A stretch of 64,000 nucleotides of DNA from Bacteroidales bacterium (GTDB taxonomy: Bacteria; Bacteroidota; Bacteroidia; Bacteroidales; GCA-2748055): positions 248,001 through 312,000 of the forward strand of contig JACJXF010000001.1 in NCBI GenBank assembly GCA_020636775.1, given 5' to 3'. Shown here piece by piece: positions 55,349 to 64,000 of this stretch. The translations under genes and the position numbers were made by a program. Below the pieces are notes generated by a model that saw only the letters and a program-made list of their open reading frames with translations, was not told where the DNA came from and searched no databases. Within the stretch, counting starts at the first letter, position 1. Every line of letters starts with the position of its first letter.

Positions 55349-56029
55349 ATGAAAAAGTTAATCCTGACATTAATTTTCTGTATGTCATTTCTGACCATCG
55401 TGCTTTCTCAGCAGGTTCTGGATGTTTATTCCTCGCAGGCATGGAGCAAGGTTTTTATAACTAATCGACCCTTTCATGTAAATAATATGGAAGGAAATCA
55501 ATTTATAAATGCTGAATGGCAGTTGGCTGATATTATCTGTTCCGATAACAATGGTAAAATTGAGGGCTACCCTGTCCGTCTGGATGCCCGTGCAAACCTC
55601 ATTGAAATTAACGATAATGGTGTTATAAAGGTGCTTCACGCTACCAACACCTATAGTGTCGCATTTAAAGTCACAAACGAAGTTTTCATCACCAATAAAA
55701 CTCTTGGTATTGCTGAGCCTGTCGGATTTTACAAAGTCCTCTACAGTGAAAAATCCTCCCTTCTTTGCCACTATTCCACAAAAATAATTGAGGGCGCATA
55801 TAACCCAGTGCTCGACGCAGGCATTAAGGAGGATAAAATGTTAGTCGAAAAAATTTATTACCTGTTTAAGGACGGAGAACTTACCAAACTGGAAAACAAA
55901 AGAAGGAAACTTATTAAACAATTTATCGATCAGCCGGAGATTTCCGAATACATTAAGTTAAACCGGATAATCCCCACCAATGAAACAGATCTGATAAAAC
56001 TAATTACTTATATGGATTCAAAATCCTGA
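55349..56029 (+). CDS. Secreted protein of unknown function, tandem paralogue 2
   Basis: 226 residues with a signal peptide (LILTLIFCMSFLTIVLS). About two thirds of residues match paralogue 1 by eye, including EVFITNKTLGI, GFYKVLYSEKSSLLCHYSTK, EGAYNPVLDAGIKEDK and DLIKLITYMDSKS. It is convergent with the amidohydrolase gene, whose 3' end is 10 bases away and seems to provide the shared terminator hairpin. Function unknown. Confidence 0.75.
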   Translation: MKKLILTLIFCMSFLTIVLSQQVLDVYSSQAWSKVFITNRPFHVNNMEGNQFINAEWQLADIICSDNNGKIEGYPVRLDARANLIEINDNGVIKVLHATNTYSVAFKVTNEVFITNKTLGIAEPVGFYKVLYSEKSSLLCHYSTKIIEGAYNPVLDAGIKEDKMLVEKIYYLFKDGELTKLENKRRKLIKQFIDQPEISEYIKLNRIIPTNETDLIKLITYMDSKS

Positions 56030-56039
56030 TTGAATAGTA

Positions 56040-57200
56040 TCAGGCAAATAAAAATGCCAGAGGATTCTCCTTTGCGATTTTTTTCATTAAAACATCTCCC
56101 ATTATCGAGCTAAAACCAGTTTTAAGCGCTCTGAAATGGCCTTCAGTTACCACCATGTAATAATCAGATCCGTAAAGTACTCTGGATCCAATCAGAGAAT
56201 TCTCCGTAAGCATTTTTTTTAGAATTTTCGAATACCTTCTGCTATAAAAGGTATAGGAGAAATCGCTGTATAAAAACTCATAGCGATGCATGAGATCTAT
56301 TATCCGGTTAACCCAATTATCCGAATTCCCCCGCGATAATTTTTTCCATTCATCAACGCCTCCAAAATGTGCAAGATTCAGTTTCAGTTTCGGAAAACGC
56401 TCCAGCACAGGGATCCAGTTCTCAGGCCGGTTAAAAAACTGGGCGTAATCAGCTTTCTTTTTGAAACTGCGGGTAGTGACCTGTTCACTGAAACTTCCGT
56501 CAGGCATAAGATGAAAACCCCGGATATTTACTATCCTCTTTTTACTGCTGTGTACAATGGCACCGCTGCAGTGTGCAGTAACCGGAATTCTCTTTTCCTC
56601 ACATATCTCATAAACCTTCATTAATTCAGGATGAGAAGGAAGATAACCCAGTGATGGATAAATCTTTACCCCAAAAAATTTATAGGACTCCTTGTCAGAA
56701 AATACCTTGCGGAAATTTTCCTCCATCTGGGGATTATTCGGGTCCATAGCGATAAATGGCAAAACCTGAGCAGGAAATCGATCCCTCAGATCTTTCATTT
56801 TCTCAATCTGTTGCCGGAAATCATCCAGAATCTTTCCCTCTATACCCTGTGTCATATCCATCATCAGGGGACAAATAATCAGATTCTTTTCCGTATAATA
56901 ATTGAAGAGTTTTTCCGCGATCTGCTCAGAACTTCTGGATTTCAGGAAGTCAACAAAATAGCCATAATTGCTGAACCTGTCTTTATCGGAAACCCTGATG
57001 ATTCGATGAAGAATTCCTTCAATGGAAGATAAAATGAATGGATTCTGTGGGATTCTGATGCCCAGAAACCTGTCGGGTACATCCCTGTAATTAAATACAT
57101 GGCAATGCACATCGAAAAAGACATCCTTTTGCTTAAGAACATCTTTCATGGCCGGCGTTAGCCGGCTATGAGGGTCATTATTGATTTGTGCAAGATCCAC
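56040..57200 (-). CDS. Amidohydrolase-superfamily metal-dependent hydrolase
   Basis: 386 residues with a GTG start; an ATG at 57149 is also possible. The metal-binding HxH lies in FFDVHCHVFNYRD, with further ligands likely in PVTAHCSGAIVHS, LNLAHFGGVDEWK and VLYGSDYYMVV (Asp). This is the amidohydrolase-2 (ACMSD-like) TIM-barrel pattern. It probably hydrolyses or decarboxylates a small molecule; no substrate can be named. The reading frame ends at the shared terminator region of paralogue 2. Confidence 0.82.
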   Translation of the reverse strand: MDLAQINNDPHSRLTPAMKDVLKQKDVFFDVHCHVFNYRDVPDRFLGIRIPQNPFILSSIEGILHRIIRVSDKDRFSNYGYFVDFLKSRSSEQIAEKLFNYYTEKNLIICPLMMDMTQGIEGKILDDFRQQIEKMKDLRDRFPAQVLPFIAMDPNNPQMEENFRKVFSDKESYKFFGVKIYPSLGYLPSHPELMKVYEICEEKRIPVTAHCSGAIVHSSKKRIVNIRGFHLMPDGSFSEQVTTRSFKKKADYAQFFNRPENWIPVLERFPKLKLNLAHFGGVDEWKKLSRGNSDNWVNRIIDLMHRYEFLYSDFSYTFYSRRYSKILKKMLTENSLIGSRVLYGSDYYMVVTEGHFRALKTGFSSIMGDVLMKKIAKENPLAFLFA

Positions 57201-57246
57201 AATATGAAAATAAATGAATCCCTCCCCTCAAATCAACCGCTTAATC

Positions 57247-58296
57247 TTATTTCTTTTCCTTTTCTTTAGGCTCTTCCGAAGGCGCAGAAATATTCATCGT
57301 CATGACATTATATCCTATGGTACTTATTTTCCCGGATTGTTTAGGATTTACTTCTTTAACTATCATATGCGAGCGTTGCTTGCTTCCTTTCTTTTGATAG
57401 TCGGATTCCATAACAAAGCCATTTGTTCTCCCGGTATAAAGTGAATTGAAAATATTTGAACTGTACATTTTTCCCCATAAATCGGCCGATAGATCATTGG
57501 TCATCCAATAGCTTACCATATCCTCTTCGTCCTCATAATAGTATTCATCGCACTTATAACCGGCAATGGTTTTTGTTTTACCGGTCTTTTTAAAATTTGA
57601 ATAATAGTCCTGAACCTTTGCTTCATCCGCAGCTTTTGTGTCGGAAGCATCTCCGGCAGTTTCGCCGGCACTTTTAATATCATTAAGAGGTGTGGCAATA
57701 CCGGTTTTGTCGCTTCCGTCATTTGATAAGATAAGCATCAGCTTATTGTCGTAATCAAAAATCATTGTGGAATTACCCTTATTCTGATCCTTAAATTCCA
57801 TGGCAAATCCATTGTCCTTATCCGAGTAGCGTGTATTGTATGCAACCACCCCGTCAGTTTTACCATCTTCATCCCAGGCTTGCATATCCATAAGAATATT
57901 CCCTGTATACTCATAGATATCCTTCATATTAGCCGGACGTGTCATATTTATTCCCAGCTTACCCATCATGGCTTTGGCCATTGCATCATCGGAGGAAGAG
58001 TTGGAAGATTTGCTGCTGCCTGAACTTTGTTCTGAATCATCCGCTGCGGCTGGTTCGGAACTCTGGGTCTCCACTTCCTTCCCGTCTTTATCGAGAACCT
58101 TGGACTTTAGCTTGTTAAACTGCTTGTCTACCGCAGAGTTAATCTGTGAGTCAACCTCTTTATCAGCATCATATACCGCCCTGTTCTTGGCTGTGTGGGC
58201 TTTGGATTTTGCATAGCCCTCGAGTATCTGTGCATTCAAATTTACTAATCCTGCTAACAGACTTACCGTTACGAAAAAAATTATACGCTTTTTCAT
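57247..58296 (-). CDS. DUF4412-type secreted protein
   Basis: 349 residues with a signal peptide (MKKRIIFFVTVSLLAGLVNLNA). Residues about 20-115 are helical and low-complexity (QSSGSSKSSNSSSDD). The rest resembles DUF4412 (YEYTGNILMDMQ, STMIFDYDNKLMLILSNDGS, IAGYKCDEYYYEDEEDMVSY), a beta-rich periplasmic or surface domain of unknown role. The C-terminus is rich in Lys/Glu (EEPKEKEKK). It lies 46 bases upstream of the amidohydrolase gene. Confidence 0.75.
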   Translation of the reverse strand: MKKRIIFFVTVSLLAGLVNLNAQILEGYAKSKAHTAKNRAVYDADKEVDSQINSAVDKQFNKLKSKVLDKDGKEVETQSSEPAAADDSEQSSGSSKSSNSSSDDAMAKAMMGKLGINMTRPANMKDIYEYTGNILMDMQAWDEDGKTDGVVAYNTRYSDKDNGFAMEFKDQNKGNSTMIFDYDNKLMLILSNDGSDKTGIATPLNDIKSAGETAGDASDTKAADEAKVQDYYSNFKKTGKTKTIAGYKCDEYYYEDEEDMVSYWMTNDLSADLWGKMYSSNIFNSLYTGRTNGFVMESDYQKKGSKQRSHMIVKEVNPKQSGKISTIGYNVMTMNISAPSEEPKEKEKK

Positions 58297-58374
58297 TTTG
58301 ATTAAAATTGATTATTCAATTATATATGAAGAATAAGATAGCAAATTAAGACAAAAAGAAATGGCTTCAAATAC

Positions 58375-58902
58375 CTACAAAACAATTTTCTGTCTTATTA
58401 ACTGCTTTTTTATCTGTCTGACCCTTGAAATATAAGCAACCGAATTCCTTGGTGCCTGCTCCTCAAGAATTTCCATGAATTCTCTTTCCAGATCCGGGTA
58501 ATACTTAATATGATTGGCTATAATCTGCATGCAATGCACTTTTTCAGCCACTGTTTTGTCTTCTGCTGATATCCACTCAAAACAAATATCGATTAAAAAT
58601 CCCTGTAAATCTTTATCAATCTCAGTGCGGGCAAATATTTTAAGCAGACTCCTGCGGGTGCCCGGATGTGAAAAGTTTCGAAGTTCCGAAATGAGCTCGG
58701 GAATATATGGAGTAATTAATTCGGGATGCTTTTGGGTTATTCCTTCTACTACCCAGGCTGCCCGCATAGGAAGAGGGTCTTTTTCTTCAAGTATGAAAGC
58801 AATCAGTTCCCTGAAATAAAGCTCCTTATCGCCCACAGCATGAATGACAAAGTCGGCATTCCTGCGCGACAGTTCTGATAAAAGCTGGGTTTTTAAATCC
58901 AT
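58375..58902 (-). CDS. HEAT-repeat-like cytoplasmic protein
   Basis: 175 residues from the ATG at 58902 (a TTG two codons upstream is less likely). No signal peptide. Helical pairs MRAAWVVEGITQKHPELITP, LISELRNFSHPGTRRSLLKI and VAEKVHCMQIIANHIKYYPD resemble HEAT repeats. Such short proteins are common scaffolds; no specific function can be assigned. Upstream of the DUF4412 gene by 78 bases on the same strand. Confidence 0.7.
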   Translation of the reverse strand: MDLKTQLLSELSRRNADFVIHAVGDKELYFRELIAFILEEKDPLPMRAAWVVEGITQKHPELITPYIPELISELRNFSHPGTRRSLLKIFARTEIDKDLQGFLIDICFEWISAEDKTVAEKVHCMQIIANHIKYYPDLEREFMEILEEQAPRNSVAYISRVRQIKKQLIRQKIVL

Positions 58903-58981
58903 ATCCAAGTATTCTGATCAAAATTATTTAACTAATGAATCAAAATCAAATTTTATTATTTTGTTTTTGATATAGTAATCA

Positions 58982-59035
58982 ATTTTTTAAGCGAAGTTCC
59001 CGCTTTGCGGGATCGCAAGGTTCACAAATTATACG
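58982..59035 (+). repeat. Dispersed intergenic repeat, copy C (partial)
   Basis: TTTTTTAAGCG, hairpin CCCGC-TTT-GCGGG and ATCGCAAGG match the first half of copies A and B; the second half has diverged. It lies in the 397-base gap (58903-59299) before the MGMT gene, which holds nothing else I can recognise. Confidence 0.5.
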
Positions 59036-59302
59036 CAGTAATAAAATTATTCTGTCAGAGCCTGTTTTCTGCATTTTGCCTTTTGGAATAAAAAAAGACT
59101 AATGGAAAAAGGAAAATACATTTACGCTTCCCATACAGCAGAATTTTTAGATCTGCCATAAGGCGGGCGACTAAAATCGGTATTGTAATTCAACTATTAA
59201 TAATCGCTTTTTGAGTAATAAATTTCTTCAAAAAGTTCCCTAATCACAGGAATCGGGTTTTATTGCAGCTGATTAAATAATACTTTTATACAAAAGATTT
59301 TG

Positions 59303-60133
59303 ATGACCAATTTTGATAAAATAGAGAAAGCCATTCAATACCTGCTGGAAAATTACAGGGAACAGCCTGGTTTATTTGATTTGTCGGAAGAGGCGGGGTT
59401 TAGCCAGGCTCATTTTCAAAAAATCTTTAAAGACTGGGCCGGAGTAAGTCCAAAAAAGTTCCTCCAGTTTATTAGTATTGAACATGCCAAAAAATTGCTG
59501 AAAACAAAACAATCAGTTTTTGATGCAAGTCATAATACTGGTCTCTCCGGCACCTCTCGTCTTCATGACCTGTTTATTACTATTGAAGGGATGACTCCCG
59601 GTGAATACAGGAATGGTGGAAAAGGCCTGATAATTTCATGGGAAATTTACCCAAGTCCTTTCGGGGAAACTATCCTTGCATCAACAGAAAAAGGAATCTG
59701 CTATATGGCTTTCACTGACAACAATGCCCGAAGTTTTAAAGATTTACAAGGTTTTTTGCCGGGAGCAGAATTCAAGAGGAAAAGGGACTCTCAACACACG
59801 GCTGCTATGTCCATTTTTTCTGATGATCCCGCTGATATTGAGAAAATACGATTGCATCTTCACGCTTCACCTTTTCAGTTAAAGGTTTGGCAGGCATTGC
59901 TGAAAATTCCGTCCGGAAAGCTCACCAGTTATTCCAGTCTGGCCGGTTATCTTGGATCCGAAAAAGCTTCGCGGGCAGTGGGCTCAGCACTGGCAGAAAA
60001 CCCGGTGGCTTACCTTATACCCTGTCACAGGGTAATAAAATCCAGCGGATTATTGGGGGAATATCACTGGGGGCGTATCCGCAAAGCAGCCATGCTGGGA
60101 AAAGAAATGGCTGCTGAGGAAGGAAAACATTAG
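59303..60133 (+). CDS. AraC-type HTH fused to methylated-DNA-protein-cysteine methyltransferase (Ada-like)
   Basis: 276 residues from the ATG at 59303. Residues 1-100 form an AraC-type HTH (LFDLSEEAGFSQAHFQKIF, FDASHNTGLSGTSRLHDLF); residues about 115-276 form the MGMT part with the active-site motif IPCHRVI and the Asn-hinge-like AVGSALAENP. The Zn-binding methylphosphotriester domain of classical Ada is absent. It repairs O6-alkylguanine and may also act as a DNA-binding regulator. Its 3' end overlaps that of the convergent sulfatase-like gene by 4 bases. Confidence 0.94.
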   Translation: MTNFDKIEKAIQYLLENYREQPGLFDLSEEAGFSQAHFQKIFKDWAGVSPKKFLQFISIEHAKKLLKTKQSVFDASHNTGLSGTSRLHDLFITIEGMTPGEYRNGGKGLIISWEIYPSPFGETILASTEKGICYMAFTDNNARSFKDLQGFLPGAEFKRKRDSQHTAAMSIFSDDPADIEKIRLHLHASPFQLKVWQALLKIPSGKLTSYSSLAGYLGSEKASRAVGSALAENPVAYLIPCHRVIKSSGLLGEYHWGRIRKAAMLGKEMAAEEGKH

Positions 60134-61614
60134 TCTTTCAAACCAATGCGATTTGCTTCCTGCTTAAATATTTTCTTCATGCCTCTTATTTCCTGAGGAG
60201 CATCTTCAGCCAGATTTTCCAGTTCACAACGGTCACTTTCAATATCATAGATCTGCCAATCCTCATCATTTTCATCAAAGACAATTTTATAGTCCTCCAT
60301 ACGAAGAGCTTTTCTTCCTTCGAACTCCCAAATCAGGTATTCATGTTCCTCGGGTTCCTCTCCCGTAAAGAATGGCAGCAGACTAATCCCCTCGAAAGGC
60401 AGTATGGCATTTCCATTTAATGTGTCAGGATAAATAGCTCCTGAAAGCTCAAGCATTGTAGGCAAAATATCGATTACATGGGTGGGCATACTGCTGATTC
60501 CGGCCTCATCAATTCCTCCGGGCCAGTATGCGATAAAAGGAGATGAAATGCCTCCTTCACGCACATATTGACTGTAATATTTAAAGGGAGTATTGGTAAT
60601 CCTTGGTTCCGGATCCAAAGTTTTGGCATACAGCCCGGAATTAATTGCGCTATCTTGTTCCGAAGAATTGTTTTCATATAGCTGCTCACGAACAATTCTG
60701 CTTCCATTATCGGAAAAAAAGATAATCAGTGTATTATCGGCCTTACCCTTTTTTTGGAGTTCTTCCAATATTCTCCCGATTTCCTGATCCATATGTTCAA
60801 CGGAATTTGCATATGTTTCCATTTTCCACGCCCAGTCTTCTTTCAAACTTGAATCTGCCTGATCCCAATCCGGCAATTCCGGATCATCAGCGGAAATATT
60901 TTCATTAATACCCAGAATGCCATTATTGATAAGCTTAAGGTAACGGGCTTCCCTTGTCTTTACCCAACCCTCGCTGTATCTTGCTAGATACTTCAGACTG
61001 TCGTCCCTGATCATTGGATCAGACCAGGCTGGTACCGGGTATGACAGGTAAATAAAAAAGGGATTATGCGTTTTATCGCAGGAATCAATAAAATCAATTA
61101 CCCCCGAGCTAAGAAAATGGGAGATATCGGTAGAAAGTGATGGCTCTCCCAACCTCCCTTGTGAATTATATCCGGGATAAACAAAATTTGAAAAGCCCCG
61201 GTATAATGAGGTATTTGGAACACTGTCACCTGACATCCATGTGCCTGCAAGCAAAGTGCTGTACCCGGCCGCATTCATCAGTTCTGCAATACTTAAACAT
61301 TGATTATTCAGGGATAAATCGCCTTCATTCATGCATTGCGGAGGATAGAGTCCTGTAAGAATAGAGGCAGTGGTCTGAAAAGAGCCGGCGTTATCATAAA
61401 AATGTGTAAGAACCAGCCCTTTTTCTGCCATGAGATCGAGGTTGGGAGTATTAATCTCAGATCCCAGGTAAGCAATGTCAGAATAACCTAAGTCTTCAGC
61501 GAGAATAATAATTACATTCGGCTTTAATGCTTTGGTTGAATCATGATCGACTATAGTGCAGGAGAATAAGAACAGGGGTGCAAATAAAAGCACATGTTTA
61601 AAGGTATATTTCAT
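60130..61614 (-). CDS. Sulfatase-fold protein with degenerate active site
   Basis: 494 residues, lipoprotein signal ending FLFSC. The fold is clear (LKPNVIIILAEDLGYSDIAY, LIIFFSDNGSRIV, GGISSPFIAYWPGG, YDIESDRCELENLAED). However, the formylglycine motif (C/S-x-P-x-R) is replaced by GSFQTTASILTG, the usual GKWHLG is LAGTWMSGD, the usual xPHxP is YPVPAW, and the first Asp of the AD-D-LGY motif is Glu. So the expected catalytic residues are missing and hydrolysis is unlikely; it may bind sulfated or phosphorylated ligands. It follows the PhoD-like gene by 5 bases, so they are co-expressed. Confidence 0.85.
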   Translation of the reverse strand: MKYTFKHVLLFAPLFLFSCTIVDHDSTKALKPNVIIILAEDLGYSDIAYLGSEINTPNLDLMAEKGLVLTHFYDNAGSFQTTASILTGLYPPQCMNEGDLSLNNQCLSIAELMNAAGYSTLLAGTWMSGDSVPNTSLYRGFSNFVYPGYNSQGRLGEPSLSTDISHFLSSGVIDFIDSCDKTHNPFFIYLSYPVPAWSDPMIRDDSLKYLARYSEGWVKTREARYLKLINNGILGINENISADDPELPDWDQADSSLKEDWAWKMETYANSVEHMDQEIGRILEELQKKGKADNTLIIFFSDNGSRIVREQLYENNSSEQDSAINSGLYAKTLDPEPRITNTPFKYYSQYVREGGISSPFIAYWPGGIDEAGISSMPTHVIDILPTMLELSGAIYPDTLNGNAILPFEGISLLPFFTGEEPEEHEYLIWEFEGRKALRMEDYKIVFDENDEDWQIYDIESDRCELENLAEDAPQEIRGMKKIFKQEANRIGLKD

Positions 61615-61619
61615 TGAAT

Positions 61620-63089
61620 CTAGTATTTTTTTACTGCATACAATAAGGTTTTCTGATCGTCGAAAAATTTGAAAAGAAGGAAAGGGAAATTATATTCATC
61701 CCGCGATGATTCTACAATAAGGAAGCCTCCGGAGGCAGATTTCTGGCAATAGGGCTGTACAATTTTACCTTCAGGATCAGTAGATAACGAATCCCCCGGA
61801 ACCACACCCGGTCTGGCATTTGCATCAACGATTGCTCCACATGAGAACTCTTCAAAACCGGTGGGATCGATAGAGTGATATTGCCAGTGTCTGTCACCGC
61901 AAATAAAATACAATCCATGGTTTCGGAATCCGTTTTCCTTTAACCAGAAAAACAAACTGTCGCGCTCTGTTCTGAATCCCCCGAAATTAGTATGATTATC
62001 TCTTTTGTCCGCATCATCAGGACCAATTAAAGGTGTAGGACTAATAATCAGCTTAAAAGGGGCAGTGCTCTCCAGTAAAGTATTCTTTAACCAGTTTAAT
62101 TGCTCCTTTCCCCATATGCTTTTATCCTTATTGTCGGCCATTCCGTTTGGACTTCGGAAAAATCTTCCTTCCAGCATCCATATCTGCACATCATGATTTA
62201 ATCTGTAGGTTCTGCAGCTGCTTTTTAAAGGGATATTATTTGCTGTAAGAGGGAGCTGCTCGTAAAATACTTCTTTCCCCAGGGCGGCGGAAGGAATCAG
62301 TTTTTCGCCATTCTCATCATATTCCAGTGTATCGCAATCATTAAAACGAAAATCATGATCATCTATCATCCAGTAGGAAGGCACAGTGGCCAGCATTGAG
62401 GTAAAATCCTTCATGGAAAACAAACGATGCCAGTGCAATCTCATGCTTTCCCTGTCAATTGCGGAAGATTGCTGAGGCTTATCATAATAAACATTATCAC
62501 CATTACCGATCCAGAAATCAGGCTTACACAATGCAATATTATGAAAGGCCGGAAAACCCTTCAGGATTTCATTTTCATCTGCCGGAGAGATACCATCCTG
62601 AATATTTCCGGTCCTGAAACCCTGATAATTCATTCCGGTAACCACAGCGAAGCTGACATTTTTGTTGGATTCGGCTGTTGACAGAGTTCTGAAGCTGTTC
62701 CAGGGTCCTGTGGTAAAATTACCAGAGTCCCTTCCATAACATGCCTGATAAAAATACCTCAGCCCGGGATCAAGTTTCGTGAATTCAAAGCGGGCAATAA
62801 AATCATTTTCCTCAGAAACATGATAAAAAGGACTTTCCATGCAGGAATCCTTCCCGGGATCAGCAGTAATCCTGAATTTGACATAACCTTCAATACCGGG
62901 TACGTCATTCATCACAAGGCTATCGGTTTTCTGAAGTCTGGCCTCGACGATGACCGAGTTCTGACTGACTTCACCTGAGAACAAGGTACAATAATATTCA
63001 TCCAGTTGCATAGGTGAATGACATTGCATAAGGAAGCCGAGGGCTGCAATAAGTATCAGAATGAGGATGTACTTCTTACCTGGATTCAT
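61620..63089 (-). CDS. PhoD-like alkaline phosphatase/phosphodiesterase lipoprotein
   Basis: 489 residues from the ATG at 63089 (a GTG five codons upstream is possible). Lipoprotein signal ending GFLMQC. A fibronectin-type N-terminal part (FTKLDPGLRYFYQACYG) is followed by the PhoD metal motifs IGNGDNVYYD, YWMIDDHDFRFNDCD and FICGDRHWQYHS. PhoD enzymes use Fe/Ca to hydrolyse phosphomono- and diesters outside the cell. It forms an operon with the degenerate sulfatase-fold protein downstream. Confidence 0.88.
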   Translation of the reverse strand: MNPGKKYILILILIAALGFLMQCHSPMQLDEYYCTLFSGEVSQNSVIVEARLQKTDSLVMNDVPGIEGYVKFRITADPGKDSCMESPFYHVSEENDFIARFEFTKLDPGLRYFYQACYGRDSGNFTTGPWNSFRTLSTAESNKNVSFAVVTGMNYQGFRTGNIQDGISPADENEILKGFPAFHNIALCKPDFWIGNGDNVYYDKPQQSSAIDRESMRLHWHRLFSMKDFTSMLATVPSYWMIDDHDFRFNDCDTLEYDENGEKLIPSAALGKEVFYEQLPLTANNIPLKSSCRTYRLNHDVQIWMLEGRFFRSPNGMADNKDKSIWGKEQLNWLKNTLLESTAPFKLIISPTPLIGPDDADKRDNHTNFGGFRTERDSLFFWLKENGFRNHGLYFICGDRHWQYHSIDPTGFEEFSCGAIVDANARPGVVPGDSLSTDPEGKIVQPYCQKSASGGFLIVESSRDEYNFPFLLFKFFDDQKTLLYAVKKY

Positions 63090-63178
63090 CGGGGGCAGAT
63101 TCACAATTACAGAGGATCAAAGATACATCCTCCAAAGACTAAAACAAATGAACAGGCCCGCATTATGAAGCCTATTAA

Positions 63179-63212
63179 ATAAAAAAGGGTGAGAAAAAGT
63201 ATTTCCCACCCC
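63179..63212 (-). terminator. Terminator of the Gfo/Idh/MocA oxidoreductase gene
   Basis: Inverted repeat GGGTGAGAAA/TTTCCCACCC with one mismatch and a 5-base loop; on the minus strand it is followed by a T run. Lies 20 bases after the stop at 63232. Confidence 0.75.
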
Positions 63213-63231
63213 TAATATTAACTCAATACAA

Positions 63232-64000
63232 TCAGGCAGGCATTTCAGGAAGTGACCAGCCTTCGCGGTATTTGTGTTTTACCAGATTATTTGAAAACTC
63301 TTTGGCACTGACAGGATCCGTCCATTTTTTATTGAATGTAGGATGTCCGTCGTGAATACTGAATCCATCCTCCACAACAATTTTTATCTGTTCCGAATCA
63401 TTGATGTTGGTAAATTCCATCTTTTCGCCATTCCACTCCAGTTCCTTATTCAGGGTCTGAAGTCTGACAGCCATTACGCCCATAACCACCATTTCGTTAA
63501 AAGGACCGGCTGCTGAGAAAGGTGAAGCCGTTTCAATACGGTTTTCCGGATTTTCTTTAGCTGCACGAACCCAGTCCATTTCGTGGGAAGTTTCGATACG
63601 GCGAATAGTCTGAGGAACATTCGGCACGCTACCTGAAAGCAGCCAGGGATCTTTGCCATAGCATCCACAAACAAGCGTGTCTTTAGTACCATGGAAAATA
63701 ACTCCTCCGCCATCATCATCCATACTTCTTCCGGCTGGCCATCCTGCAGGATATGAAGGCTGAAGACCTCCATCGTACCAGTACACCTCAACTTCCGGTA
63801 ATTTTACCTTAACATCTTTGGGTTGTACCCTTGCAGGGAAGGTAAGTTTAACCTTTTGAGCATTGGGAGCACTATCGGTAAGCAGCAGGGTTGAAGATCC
63901 CTGGGCCTTGGTTGGATATTTAAGTTTAAGACCCACAAATACAGGATGAAGAATATGGCAGGCCATATCACCCAAAGCACCTGTACCAAAATCCCACCAG
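63232..64000 (-). CDS. Gfo/Idh/MocA family oxidoreductase, C-terminal part (5' end outside window)
   Basis: The frame is open to the right edge; 256 codons are visible. The edge begins with WWDFGTGALGDMACHIL, the conserved substrate-binding segment of this NAD(P)-dependent dehydrogenase family, then VYWYDGGLQP and, towards the end, a helical tail (AGPFNEMVVMGVMAVRLQTL). The N-terminal Rossmann fold lies outside the window. Related secreted proteins in Bacteroidota act on sugars or glycoside substrates; the exact class cannot be seen. Confidence 0.88.
   Translation of the reverse strand, partial: WWDFGTGALGDMACHILHPVFVGLKLKYPTKAQGSSTLLLTDSAPNAQKVKLTFPARVQPKDVKVKLPEVEVYWYDGGLQPSYPAGWPAGRSMDDDGGGVIFHGTKDTLVCGCYGKDPWLLSGSVPNVPQTIRRIETSHEMDWVRAAKENPENRIETASPFSAAGPFNEMVVMGVMAVRLQTLNKELEWNGEKMEFTNINDSEQIKIVVEDGFSIHDGHPTFNKKWTDPVSAKEFSNNLVKHKYREGWSLPEMPA

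Overview
The window looks like chromosomal DNA of a Bacteroidota bacterium, probably an environmental member of the Bacteroidales/Marinilabiliales. Evidence: a SusC/SusD pair, many SCxx-type lipoproteins, type IX secretion-style C-terminal sorting domains, TAnnTTTG-type promoter elements, HflX/SppA/LpxK housekeeping genes of the Bacteroidota kind and many Bacteroidota-only families (DUF4836, DUF4412, YncE/DUF5074, PepSY-like). No phage, transposase, integrase or CRISPR array was seen. Base composition is moderately AT-rich by eye (not computed).

Layout. (1) 1-11918: a minus-strand operon reads ribokinase, SusC, SusD and then three secreted ADP-ribosylglycohydrolase-family lipoproteins (the last cut by the window edge). 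A 506-aa helical-repeat protein is divergent from it. The set resembles the Bacteroides ribose utilisation (rus) locus and suggests scavenging of ribose from ADP-ribosylated or nucleoside-like substrates. (2) 11919-16948: a hairpin-rich leader, then a molybdenum cofactor operon (TSUP permease, MobB-like, MoeA, a compact MoaA, MoaC, a MOSC-MogA fusion). (3) 17270-18916: secreted endonuclease I with a sorting domain. (4) 19031-24945: a cobalamin riboswitch driving a large surface protein, a BtuB-like TonB receptor and a BtuG-like beta-propeller lipoprotein. (5) 25369-30498: small secreted proteins, a DUF4836 lipoprotein, an ABC transporter pair and a ParS/RES toxin-antitoxin pair. (6) 30732-38688: response regulator, histidine kinase, TolC/MFP/RND efflux system and a PepSY-like lipoprotein. 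(7) 38712-53697: gluconate permease, rpsT, radC, folK, sppA, lpxK, purine nucleoside phosphorylase, a lamin-tail surface protein, asd, hflX, a conserved lipoprotein and two TonB paralogues. (8) 54066-60133: tRNA-Ala(GGC), a tandem pair of secreted paralogues, an amidohydrolase, a DUF4412 protein, a HEAT-like protein and an AraC/MGMT fusion. (9) 60130-64000: a sulfatase-fold protein that has lost its catalytic residues, a PhoD-like phosphatase and the C-terminal part of a Gfo/Idh/MocA oxidoreductase.

Observations most worth following up: the rus-like operon with three divergent ADP-ribosylglycohydrolases, the structured leader with alternative pairings before the Moco operon, the pseudo-sulfatase coupled to PhoD, and the tandem paralogues whose shared terminator matches the 3' end of the neighbouring amidohydrolase gene.
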